Positions 18,684 through 27,800 of a DNA stretch of 64,000 nt are shown one piece after another (the first letter of the stretch is position 1; each line of letters opens with the position of its first letter). Under the pieces are notes generated by a model. It was not told the DNA's origin. It ran no database searches and saw only the letters and a program-made list of their open reading frames with translations. The position numbers and the translations under genes were made by a program. The stretch is from Chitinophaga sp. CF418 (lineage in GTDB: Bacteria; Bacteroidota; Bacteroidia; Chitinophagales; Chitinophagaceae): NCBI RefSeq assembly GCF_900142925.1, contig NZ_FRCN01000007.1, positions 372,001 to 436,000 of the forward strand, given 5' to 3'.

Positions 18684-18715
18684 CAAATATAGAATTTTAT
18701 GCTGTCCGGATCAAC
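18684..18715 (-). promoter_or_regulatory. Probable promoter of the GlxA-type regulator
   Basis: On the minus strand GTTG (18712-18715) and TATATTTG (18684-18691) are 20 bp apart, fitting the Bacteroidota promoter with one mismatch in the -33 box. The start codon at 18669 would follow transcription start by about 8 nt, an unusually short leader, which keeps confidence moderate. Confidence 0.4.
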
Positions 18716-18759
18716 CCCTGAGGATGCTGTTTTGTACTATGCCGTGATGATTCGCTTCA

Positions 18760-18810
18760 ATCGGCTCCGTAGGTGCCGTGTGTTAGTAGCGCGGGGCTTC
18801 AACCCCGGGC
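18760..18810 (+). repeat. REP-like dispersed element, copy A
   Basis: A GCTCCG-TAGG half-hairpin is followed by GTGTGTTAGTAGC and a GC-rich hairpin, GCGGGG-CTTCAA-CCCCGGGC. It shares this order with elements at 37755-38030 and 47769-47820, and is the most diverged copy. Noncoding, between divergent genes. Confidence 0.55.
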
Positions 18811-18921
18811 GAAACGGATACAACCCCAGGAACGTGTTTGTTCCCCGGTACCCCCACAACCCCCAGGGCCCCGAATATTCCCGTTTTTTATGATTAATTT
18901 TAAAACAAACACCCAATCCAT

Positions 18922-19812
18922 ATGAACCCAGACCAGATCAAAAAAGAAGATATCAAACAGGAGGTATTCGACCTTTATGACGACTATGCACATAACCGCG
19001 TAAACAGGCGGGAGTTCATAGAAAAGCTGTCCATCTACGCAGTAGGAGGGCTTACGGTCACTTCCCTGATGAGTTTCCTCATGCCCGATTATCAGGGCTC
19101 CATTCAGGTAAAGGCAGACGATCCGCGGTTGAAATCTGAATATATCTATTACAATTCGGACAAGGGTGGGGGAAAAATGAAGGCACTGCTGTCCAGGCCT
19201 GCTGACGCTACAAAAAAGCTGGGAGGTATTGTTGTCGTGCATGAAAACCGTGGCTTGAATCCGCACATTGAAGACGTGGCCAGAAAAGCCGCCCTGGCGG
19301 GATTTATTACTATTGCCCCTGATGCTTTAACACCTTTGGGAGGCTATCCCGGTAATGACGACAAAGGCCGTGAACTACAAAGCCAGCGGGATAGGAACAG
19401 TATGTTGGAAGATTTCATAGCAGCTTTTGAATACCTGAAAACACATTCTGAGTGTAACGGGAAAGTAGGCGTGGTCGGTTTCTGTTTTGGTGGCTGGATC
19501 GCCAATATGATGGCAGTTCGCGTACCGGACCTGGCCGGCGCTGTACCTTATTACGGCGGACAGCCGGAAAAGGAGGTGGTTCCGCAGATAAAAGCACCGC
19601 TGCTGTTACACTATGCAGAACTGGATACTCGCGTGAATGAGGGATGGCCTGCATATGAAGCTGCTTTAAAAGAAAATAACAAACAGTACACCGCTTACAT
19701 TTATCCGGGTGTAAACCATGGATTTAATAATGATACCACTCCCCGTTACGACAAGGCGGCGGCAGAACTGGCCTGGAAGCGTACGATAGAGTTCTTTACA
19801 AAGGTGTTATAG
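18922..19812 (+). CDS. Dienelactone hydrolase family protein with Tat-type N-terminus
   Basis: The product is a 296-aa alpha/beta hydrolase. The catalytic triad is visible as Cys188 in GFCFGGW, Asp235 in ELDTRV and His266 in NHGF, the Cys-Asp-His arrangement of carboxymethylenebutenolidases. The N-terminal 30 residues are charged and lead to NRREFIEKLS (Arg29-Arg30) and a hydrophobic stretch at 36-52, a twin-arginine export signal. This extended, Tat-bearing form is common in Bacteroidota and has no settled substrate; true dienelactone hydrolase activity should not be assumed. It is divergent from the GlxA-type regulator and is followed after 30 bp by a methyltransferase gene. Confidence 0.9.
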   Translation: MNPDQIKKEDIKQEVFDLYDDYAHNRVNRREFIEKLSIYAVGGLTVTSLMSFLMPDYQGSIQVKADDPRLKSEYIYYNSDKGGGKMKALLSRPADATKKLGGIVVVHENRGLNPHIEDVARKAALAGFITIAPDALTPLGGYPGNDDKGRELQSQRDRNSMLEDFIAAFEYLKTHSECNGKVGVVGFCFGGWIANMMAVRVPDLAGAVPYYGGQPEKEVVPQIKAPLLLHYAELDTRVNEGWPAYEAALKENNKQYTAYIYPGVNHGFNNDTTPRYDKAAAELAWKRTIEFFTKVL

Positions 19813-19842
19813 CGTATAACCGACACTGATAATGAGTTAGTC

Positions 19843-20445
19843 ATGGAAAACAAGAAAAACAACGCCTTTGAAACATACAATATCATTGCAGGATGGTTTT
19901 CTGAAAACCGCTCCCAGGGCCTGATAGAAAAAGTCTATCTCGATAAGCTGATTGATATTGTGGGAAAAGATGCAAGTGTGCTCGACCTGGGCTGTGGCAC
20001 AGGGTTGCCTGTGATGGGGTATCTCCTGGACCTGGGACTGCAGGTCACCGGGGTGGATGCCAGTTATCGCATACTGGAAATCGCCAGGAATAATTTCCCA
20101 TCGGTAACATTCATAGAGGCTGACATGCGCGCACTTTCACTCAACAGGAAATTTGATGCAGTGATCGCATGGCATAGTTTCTTTCACCTCCCTGTAGATG
20201 ATCAGCCCTCTATGTTCAGGATTTTCAAAGATCATTTGAACAGGAACGGCGTCCTGCTATTTACGGCTGGCAGTAAGCATGGTGAGGTATGGAGCGAGAA
20301 TGGAGGAGAAAACCTGTTTCACGCATCCCTGGATAAAGATCATTACCAGTCGTTATTGGAGGTACATGGTTTCCGTATGCTGGAATACAAGGAAGATGAT
20401 CATGAATGTGGCGGTGCAAACGTTTGGATGGCTCAGTTGGGCTGA
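19843..20445 (+). CDS. Class I SAM-dependent methyltransferase
   Basis: This is a 200-aa cytoplasmic enzyme with a Rossmann methyltransferase fold. Motif I is DLGCGTG at 48-54, the acidic end of strand 2 is in VTGVDAS near 68, motif II is FIEADMRAL near 92, and the post-IV region is AVIAWHSFFHLP. No accessory substrate domain can be seen, so the acceptor is unknown. The gene starts 30 bp after the hydrolase and is followed by a strong intrinsic terminator at 20519, so the two probably form a short operon. Confidence 0.85.
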   Translation: MENKKNNAFETYNIIAGWFSENRSQGLIEKVYLDKLIDIVGKDASVLDLGCGTGLPVMGYLLDLGLQVTGVDASYRILEIARNNFPSVTFIEADMRALSLNRKFDAVIAWHSFFHLPVDDQPSMFRIFKDHLNRNGVLLFTAGSKHGEVWSENGGENLFHASLDKDHYQSLLEVHGFRMLEYKEDDHECGGANVWMAQLG

Positions 20446-20518
20446 CTTCCTGTATCGGAACAGGTTGTTTGAAACATGTTAATAGTCCCCGGCCGCTCCT
20501 GCAGCCGGTAATACTTCA

Positions 20519-20557
20519 AACAGCTGGTATTAAATCTTATACCAGCTGTTTTCTTTT
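20519..20557 (+). terminator. Intrinsic terminator after the methyltransferase gene
   Basis: Perfect 12-bp arms AACAGCTGGTAT (20519-20530) and ATACCAGCTGTT (20539-20550), 8-nt loop, then TTCTTTT. Confidence 0.9.
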
Positions 20558-20618
20558 ATGGAATATGTGAAATGGGTGTAGTACATTTATAGTTAAATTA
20601 TAATTTGTTATAGGGACT

Positions 20619-22574
20619 ATGAACAACTCACACAGCGGAGCTGACGAACATGCTCCGGACCGCTTTAAATGGGGTGGCGTATTGCTTGCCTTAGGCATCG
20701 TTTTCGGAGACCTGGGCACATCTCCTCTTTATACTTTCAAGGCAGTTATCGGAGAACGGCCTATTTCAGAACCATTGGTATTGGGAGGCGTGTCGGCTAT
20801 CTTCTGGACATTGTTCTTTCAGACAACCCTGAAATATGTCTTTATTACAATGCGGGCAGACAACCATGGTGAAGGTGGCATCTTCTCCCTGTATGCGCTG
20901 ATCCGCAGATATGGCAAGTGGGTATTATGGCCGGCTATTATCGGTGGTAGTTTCATGATTGCAGATAGTCTGATAACACCGCCTATTTCAGTTACATCAG
21001 CTATCGAAGGACTAAGGGTGCTTAACCCGGATGTTCCTATCATGCCTATAACCATCGGTATCCTGATCGTGCTGTTCCTCTTACAGCAATCGGGTACAAG
21101 TCGTATCGGTGCGTTTTTCGGTCCTGCAATGATCCTCTGGTTTGGAATGATCGCCATTTTGGGGATCACTAATCTCGCTGGTCATTTTTATGTATTGAAA
21201 GCCATTAATCCTTTATATGCTTACCAGTTGGTGGTCAACTATCCCGGTGGCTTGTGGGTGCTAGGCGGTGTCTTCCTGTGTACAACCGGGGCCGAAGCCT
21301 TATATGCGGATATGGGCCACGTAGGCAGACGTAATATACAGGTAGCCTGGATATTCATTAAAATAGCATTGTTGCTTTGTTATTTCGGAGAGGCCGCCTT
21401 ACTGCTGAAGTATGAAGGTCAACACCTGACAGCTGTGGACGCGTTTTACGGTCTGGTGCCTGAATGGTTCCTCGTTCCCAGTATTGTAATTGCTACTGCT
21501 GCTACTATCATTGCCAGCCAGGCGTTGCTTTCCGGGACATTTACCCTGTTCAATGAAGCTATCAGACTGAATGTCTGGCCAAGGCTCCGTATAGAGTTCC
21601 CGAGCGATATGCGGGGACAGGTATATGTACCTGCTGTCAACTGGTTTATGATGCTTGGTTGTATAGGCATGGTGCTGCATTTTAAAGAGTCATCCAACAT
21701 GGAGGCTGCTTTCGGCCTGTCTGTTACTTTAACCATGTTAATGACTACAATCTTATTGAGCGTTTACTTATATACACAAAGGGTACACGTAGTCATTGTT
21801 GCCCTGGTGTTCCTGACCTTTACCTGGATTGAAGTAACATTCCTGGTAGCGAACCTGAGCAAGTTTGCACATGGCGGCTGGCTTTCATTAATGATTGGTC
21901 TTGTACTGATCAGCATTATGTACATATGGTATGCCGGCAGGATGTTAAAAGCGAAGTACCGGAACTTCGTGGATCTTAAAAAGTATATTCCGGTGTTGAC
22001 GCAACTAAGCAATGACACCGATGTGCCCAAATATTCTACCCACCTCGTTTTTCTCACCAGCGCCAGTAAACCTGACAAGGTGGAAGACCGTGTGATCGCC
22101 TCTATCCTGCATCAGCAACCAAAAAGGGCGGACCTTTATTGGTTTATCCATGTGCATGTGGACGATAAGCCTTATACCGCTACTTATACTTCCCATGTTA
22201 TTGAGCCGGAAGAAGTGGTGCATGTTAATTTCAGGCTCGGTTTCAGGATAGTACCACGGATCAATATCCTGTTTAAGAAAGTGGTGTACGAAATGGCAAA
22301 GAATAAGGAAATCACGATCGTAAATAAATATTTTGATCCGGAAAATGGCAACCTGCTGGGAGATTTCCGTTTTGTGATATTAAAGAGTTTCTTGTCAGTA
22401 GAAAATAACCTTTCCCTGTGGGATAACATTGTAATGAGAATACATTTCATGCTCGATAAAATAAGCCTGCCGGATGCCAAGGCGTACGGGCTGGATTACA
22501 GTAATGTAGTGACAGAACAGGTGCCGCTGATCTTAGGTAAAACAGAAAACATTACCCTGAGGAGAGAGCATTAG
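20619..22574 (+). CDS. kup: Kup-type low-affinity potassium transporter
   Basis: This 651-aa inner-membrane protein couples potassium uptake to protons. The family signature GIVFGDLGTSPLYTFKA is at residues 26-42, and about twelve membrane segments follow up to residue 440, including ADSLITPPISVTSAIEGL and CTTGAEALYADMGHVG, both typical of Kup. The remaining 210 residues form the cytoplasmic C-terminal domain. Length matches Kup (about 620-660). It is a single gene, with a terminator on each side (20519 and 22625). A near-match to the Bacteroidota -7 box lies just upstream but does not fit exactly. Confidence 0.95.
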   Translation: MNNSHSGADEHAPDRFKWGGVLLALGIVFGDLGTSPLYTFKAVIGERPISEPLVLGGVSAIFWTLFFQTTLKYVFITMRADNHGEGGIFSLYALIRRYGKWVLWPAIIGGSFMIADSLITPPISVTSAIEGLRVLNPDVPIMPITIGILIVLFLLQQSGTSRIGAFFGPAMILWFGMIAILGITNLAGHFYVLKAINPLYAYQLVVNYPGGLWVLGGVFLCTTGAEALYADMGHVGRRNIQVAWIFIKIALLLCYFGEAALLLKYEGQHLTAVDAFYGLVPEWFLVPSIVIATAATIIASQALLSGTFTLFNEAIRLNVWPRLRIEFPSDMRGQVYVPAVNWFMMLGCIGMVLHFKESSNMEAAFGLSVTLTMLMTTILLSVYLYTQRVHVVIVALVFLTFTWIEVTFLVANLSKFAHGGWLSLMIGLVLISIMYIWYAGRMLKAKYRNFVDLKKYIPVLTQLSNDTDVPKYSTHLVFLTSASKPDKVEDRVIASILHQQPKRADLYWFIHVHVDDKPYTATYTSHVIEPEEVVHVNFRLGFRIVPRINILFKKVVYEMAKNKEITIVNKYFDPENGNLLGDFRFVILKSFLSVENNLSLWDNIVMRIHFMLDKISLPDAKAYGLDYSNVVTEQVPLILGKTENITLRREH

Positions 22575-22624
22575 TACTTTCATCATTTAAGCAGTTCGGC
22601 TCCTCCATCAGGTGCCCGGACATA

Positions 22625-22666
22625 AATAGGCTGTATCGCATGAACGATACAGCCTATTCTTTGTTT
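22625..22666 (+). terminator. Intrinsic terminator after kup
   Basis: Perfect 14-bp arms AATAGGCTGTATCG (22625-22638) and CGATACAGCCTATT (22645-22658) with a 6-nt loop, then CTTTGTTT. Confidence 0.92.
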
Positions 22667-22737
22667 ATAGCCTGAAGGGAAAAATCTGCTTCAGGTAAAG
22701 GCAGGATAGTGTTGTATTACAACGCGGCCCGATTGTA

Positions 22738-23541
22738 TCATGCAGGCTGAGGCTGTGCCGCTACCTGATCAAATACTTTCCACGTTTTAGGCCCTACTAT
22801 TCCGTCAGGCACAAGCTGATGGTTCCGTTGAAACTGACGGACAGCTGCTTCCGTTTTAGGACCGAAAATACCATCCTTTGTAAGACCTAGTTTTCCCTGG
22901 ATAGTCTTAACAAGTTCCCCCTTGTCCCCACGCCGGGTAGTTTTTCTTCCCGGAGGGGTTTGTTCTTCATCCGGAATTGGAACCGGTGGAGGTGTGACGT
23001 TGTTGAGAATATCTGAAACTCTTCTACGGAAATCATCCATATTAAAGTCCGGATCAGGTTTACGCCCTTTGGGAAGTGCATATTCCTTGTGCCCGGCACA
23101 GAAACTGGCGTCTTTACCAATGTGTTGCAGTATGGCTGCAACGCCGCGGCAATAAGCATCTACCTGCACTTCCGGCCAGGGAAAATCGTCCGCCTTTCCC
23201 GTGTTTTCAGCTTCGATGCCAATGAAATGTGTATTACCGTTAGTGATGCCTTTCCATATGCCCTGTCCGGCGTGATTACACCTGCCGGCAGCCACTATAT
23301 AGAAGGTACCATCCCTCCCCAAACCCAGCTGGGCCAATGGACCAGGTATATTATTGGTACCTCTGACAAGTGTATTCAGACTGGGCATATTGCCTGCTTT
23401 GGGGCCTGCCGTATGATGACAGAGCACGCCAAGTACAGTGCCCATAGCGCTCACACCTCTTTCTTCCCATCCATCAACGGTGGCCACTTTAAGTCCGGCA
23501 TTTTTAAGGACTGCCGGTAACCATGTTAATTCGCGTATCAT
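22738..23541 (-). CDS. N-acetylmuramoyl-L-alanine amidase with peptidoglycan-binding domain
   Basis: This 267-aa protein has an Amidase_2/PGRP-type zinc amidase domain (about 15-185) and a C-terminal PG_binding_1 domain (about 205-262, with GLTKDGIFGPKTEAAVRQFQ). Zinc ligands and catalytic positions are visible: His42-His43 in CHHTAG, His90 in CNHAG and the Gly-His-Lys-Glu stretch at 150-153. A Pro-rich linker joins the domains. There is no signal peptide, so it resembles an endolysin more than an exported housekeeping amidase. The start overlaps the stop of the upstream membrane protein by 4 nt (ATGA), indicating coupled translation. No holin, capsid or tail genes lie nearby, so a phage origin is not shown. 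Confidence 0.88.
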   Translation of the reverse strand: MIRELTWLPAVLKNAGLKVATVDGWEERGVSAMGTVLGVLCHHTAGPKAGNMPSLNTLVRGTNNIPGPLAQLGLGRDGTFYIVAAGRCNHAGQGIWKGITNGNTHFIGIEAENTGKADDFPWPEVQVDAYCRGVAAILQHIGKDASFCAGHKEYALPKGRKPDPDFNMDDFRRRVSDILNNVTPPPVPIPDEEQTPPGRKTTRRGDKGELVKTIQGKLGLTKDGIFGPKTEAAVRQFQRNHQLVPDGIVGPKTWKVFDQVAAQPQPA

Positions 23542-24734
23542 TTTGAAATTCCTCCTTCTGCTTGTGGTAAATCTTCATCTGAAGTAACGTCTGCAGTCTC
23601 CAGCAGACAGTTGTCAATATCACTTTGCGGATCAGTCACCGCGCCTTCTGCCGGAACAGGTTGGGTTCCGTTGCCCAGGGCTGGTTTGGCAATGTTACCA
23701 TTCCCCATGCCGTTGCCTCCTGCCATTTGAATGGTAACAGTGTTGGGCTTGGCGTTTTGGCGGTCTTCAGAGCCTTCTTCGGGACTCTTTTCAGCAGGTT
23801 TAACAGTACCTCTGATCACCATGATCTTGTTAAGCATGTCAAACCAGAAAGGAGCACCCATCGTTGCTGCCAGTGCTGTCAGCAGCCAGCCCAGAACGTA
23901 GATAAAGAAGCCGTTCCACGCAATGCTGTCGCTGTTGTCTTCCTCAGGATTAATCCCGTTTGCCCAGCCAATAGGCAATTTGAGTTCTGCCAGATGACCT
24001 TGGGCCTGAGCGAAAGATTGTTGTGTGAACGTTGAATCTTTGGATGCATTTTCTGCTTCCGCTACAATTAACTTTCTCACATCATCATTGCGGAACAGGT
24101 AATCCGCAATCTTTATCGTGTTGATGTTCAAGCCAACGGCGAGAACCAGTCCAATAAAGAACAGTATCCATTGGGTAGAACGTTTATACCAGCCGGATAC
24201 CCTGTCCATACTGCTGTCGAACCACTTTTCCAGGTTCTGCTGCAGGCGTTCAAGATCTCCCTGAGCACTGTCCAGCGCTGTCAGCATAGCCCGCTGTACA
24301 GGAACATTCTGTATATTCAGAATATTTGCCCGGATAGATGCCATCGACATTTCTACTGAATTCGGATCGCTGGAAACAGCATTGTTCTTACTACCCCTGG
24401 CGGCGATGTCCATTAAGGCCAGCGCAAAATTTTTGGCTGGTATATAAGAGGGCAACTGCTTCCCTCTGTCGAGCAGCCCCGGCTCTTTAGTGTTTTTGCC
24501 GGGCGTGTAGTCAGAAGTATACAAGGAATTGATCATAGGGTGCTCGAAAAAGCTTTTGGCGATATTCTGCGCCCCACGGTCGTGGAGCAATTCACGTATA
24601 CCTCTTTCCAGGTACGCTGCACGGGTCTTGGTAAGCGCCTCTATGCCTTCACGGATACCAGAACAGATCATGCTCACCAAACCAAAGAGGAAAATTATGC
24701 CGATTGCGACTTCGAGGATAACTGAGTTAAACAT
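23538..24734 (-). CDS. Membrane protein of unknown function coupled to the amidase
   Basis: This is a 398-aa protein I do not recognise. It has one hydrophobic segment at the N-terminus (about 3-25), a cytoplasmic or periplasmic helical stretch of 150 residues, a second membrane segment near 180-200, and a third near 275-300, then a Gly/Asn/Pro-rich low-complexity tail. I chose the ATG at 24734: the alternative TTG at 24758 falls inside a well-formed -7 box (24756-24763). Its stop overlaps the start of the amidase gene by 4 nt. The pairing suggests it anchors, admits or restrains the signal-less amidase, but nothing in the sequence proves this. Confidence 0.75.
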   Translation of the reverse strand: MFNSVILEVAIGIIFLFGLVSMICSGIREGIEALTKTRAAYLERGIRELLHDRGAQNIAKSFFEHPMINSLYTSDYTPGKNTKEPGLLDRGKQLPSYIPAKNFALALMDIAARGSKNNAVSSDPNSVEMSMASIRANILNIQNVPVQRAMLTALDSAQGDLERLQQNLEKWFDSSMDRVSGWYKRSTQWILFFIGLVLAVGLNINTIKIADYLFRNDDVRKLIVAEAENASKDSTFTQQSFAQAQGHLAELKLPIGWANGINPEEDNSDSIAWNGFFIYVLGWLLTALAATMGAPFWFDMLNKIMVIRGTVKPAEKSPEEGSEDRQNAKPNTVTIQMAGGNGMGNGNIAKPALGNGTQPVPAEGAVTDPQSDIDNCLLETADVTSDEDLPQAEGGISK

Positions 24735-24755
24735 ATGTGGGGTATTTAAACGGTT

Positions 24756-24787
24756 CAAATATATCCGTTTATGAATCGGCCAGCAAT
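24756..24787 (-). promoter_or_regulatory. Promoter for the membrane protein-amidase pair
   Basis: On the minus strand ATTG (24784-24787) and TATATTTG (24756-24763) are separated by 20 bp. Predicted start of transcription is near 24749, giving a leader of about 15 nt before ATG 24734. This also rules against the upstream TTG as start. Confidence 0.5.
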
Positions 24788-24895
24788 ACCAAGTAGTTGG
24801 TATTTTTCACTTTGACGTAACATTTATTATTTTGGGGAGCCGCTTGCCGCTTTAGAGGGTAAACAGGCGATTCCGCGTAAATAAAAACTGATTCG

Positions 24896-27800
24896 ATGAC
24901 AAAACCGCTTTGGTTCTATTTGGTAATGTGGCTTGGGGAGACAATAGTGTCGCCAGCACCAACACCTGTACCGTCCTCCATAAAAGGATTGCAACTATGG
25001 GAGGCTAAGCCTGCCCGGACCTGGATGACGGATGCTTATCCTATTGGGAATGGCAGGATGGGGGGGATGGTATTCGGAGGACTGGCAGAAGAGCATATCC
25101 AGTTTAATGAGCAGAGCCTGTGGACAGGAGATGAAGAAGAAACAGGTGCTTATCAGGCTTTTGGAGATCTGTTTGTCCGGTTTGACGGATTGGATACGGT
25201 GAAGACAGTACCGGCTGATTACCGCAGGGAACTGGATATTAGTACTGCGGTACAAAAGATCACCTATACCATGAACGGACTTGCTTTTAAACGCGAATAT
25301 TTCTGTTCCTTCCCCAGAAAACTCATGGTATTGAATTATACCTATAGAGGCAAAAAGAGTGGTGCATATTCCGCTACTATCCGTCTCCGCGATGCGCATC
25401 AGGCCCGGACAACTGGCGCAGATAATACCCTGACTATAGCCGGTAAATTGGAAAATGGCTTGTCCTATGAGGCCGCTGCCAGGATAGTTACCAATGAAGG
25501 TGCTACTCTCGCGATTGAACAGGACGCTGCAGGAGGCGCTGTACTCCGGATAAAGAATGCAAACAGCTTTACAATATTCCTATCTGCTGCAACAGACTAT
25601 AGTAATAATCGCGCTCAGCATTGGAGAGGTGGAACACCTGATCTTGATGTGAAATCAGCGCTGAAAGCAGCTAGTACGCCTTATTACCAGTTGTTGGAAG
25701 AACATATGTTCGACTATCAGTGGCTTTTTAAGAGGGTGGAACTGAAGCTCGGTAAAACAGATGAGGCGATCAGTAAACTGCCCACGGCTGAACGTTTATT
25801 AAAGAACCGGGATAAAGCAGATCCTGAGCTGGAATCCCTCTTATTCCAATACGGCAGATATCTCCTCATCAGCTCCTCTCGCCGGGGAGGCCTGCCTGCC
25901 AATCTGCAAGGCCTGTGGAATGAAAGTAATACGCCTCCCTGGAGATGCGACTACCACTCTAATATCAATATCCAGATGAACTACTGGCTGGCAGAACCGG
26001 CGAATCTTTCTGAATGTCATATCCCTTACCTCGATTACATTAACAGTATGCGTGAGGTGAAAAAGGAAAGTACGCAGAAAGAATATCCCGGTGTAAGAGG
26101 GTGGACAGTGAAAACTGAAAACAACATCTTCGGTGGCTCCAGTTTTAAATGGAATACGCCGGGTAGCGCCTGGTATGCACAGGACATCTGGGAGTACTAC
26201 GCCTTTAGCAGGGATGTGAACTATCTCAGAGACTACGCTTATCCTATACTAAAAGAAATTGTAAACTTCTGGGAGGATCATCTGAAACGCCGTCCTGATG
26301 GAACGCTTGTCGCGCCAATGGGCTGGTCGCCTGAACATGGGCCCACTGAAGATGGCGTTACCCACGACCAGGAAATAGTCTACGATCTTTTTACCAACTA
26401 CATAGAAGCCGCTGATATCCTGCATATAGATATTGCCTATCGCAATCATGTGGCGGATATGCGTGAGCATCTCCTGAAACCTAAGATCGGCAAATGGGGA
26501 CAGCTGCAGGAATGGGAAACAGACAGGGATGATCCCAATGATAAACACAGGCATGTATCTCATCTTTTTGCATTGCATCCTGGCAGGCAGATAAGTGTTA
26601 CACAAACGCCGGAACTGGCGCAGGCAGCAAAAGTAAGCCTGAACGCCCGGGGTGATGAATCTACTGGCTGGTCAATGGCCTGGAAGATCAATTTCTGGGC
26701 ACGCCTGCAAGACGGTGATCATGCATACAGGATACTCCGTAACTTCTTCAGACCGGTAGGTAACGATAGCGTAAACTATGATAAAGGAGGAGGACTGTAT
26801 AATAACCTTTTCTGTGCGCACCCACCGTTCCAGATAGACGGTAACTTCGGTTATACGGCCGCCGTTGCAGAGATGCTGGTACAAAGCCAGACAGGGGCGA
26901 TTCAGTTACTGCCTGCCCTTCCGCAGGCATGGAGCACAGGTAGCGTATATGGGCTCCGCGCCAGGGGAGACTTTTTGATCGAAGAGATGAAGTGGAAAGA
27001 TGGAAAAATAACAAGCCTGTCGATCAGGTCAAATAGCGATGGTCCATGCACACTGATTACTCCTAATCCGTTAAAATCCCATGTTACATATGCTGCGAAG
27101 CATACTGTTAATGGTTACCAGTACAGCTTTACAGCACAGCAGGGTAAATATTACTCCTTCAAAGCCGGAGAGTCCACGGTGAGTCAGGTATCTTTATATC
27201 CTGCTCTTAAAGACAGACAGGTATCTCCCGGCAATACAAACTATTATATAGACCCCGCTAAAGGCAACGATAACAACAGTGGAATACTACCCGGACAGGC
27301 ATGGAAAACATTCCTGCCGGTGAACCAGTTGCAGCTTGCTGCCGGTGATATAGTAGAAGTACTGACGCCCGGTGCATTTCACGAATCCTTAATGCTGAAG
27401 GGCGCAGGAAACGACGCACAACCGGTAAAGATAAAATTCGCTCCCGGAAAGTATGATATCTACCCCGATGCAGCGCTGAAGCAGGCATTGCATATCTCCA
27501 ATACCAATGACAAACCGCTTGAACGGAAAGCAATTGCGCTGATGTTGGATAGCTGCAACTTCGTACAGGTAATTGCAAAAGATGCAGCATTTGTATTGCA
27601 CGGTAAAATGATAGAAACCTTCGTTAATAATTCTCAGAATATTACCCTCGGGGGATGTAGCTATGATTATCAGCGTCCCACTGTTTCTGAATTTAAGGTG
27701 ATAGACAGCGGAGCCGGCTACGTAGACGTAAAAATGCACCCCGACTCAAAATTCAATATCAAAGATAGCTCGCTTACCTGGATAGGAGAGGGCTGGAGCT

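Noticed and set aside
18801..20482. Overlapping ORFs on both strands inside the hydrolase and methyltransferase genes
   Set aside because: They are shadows of clear genes with catalytic motifs.
20590..20618. Promoter for kup
   Set aside because: The nearest -7 box has the wrong internal spacing and no TTTG lies at the expected distance.
22738..24734. Prophage remnant
   Set aside because: Only an endolysin-like enzyme is present; no integrase, capsid, tail or terminase gene in the neighbourhood.
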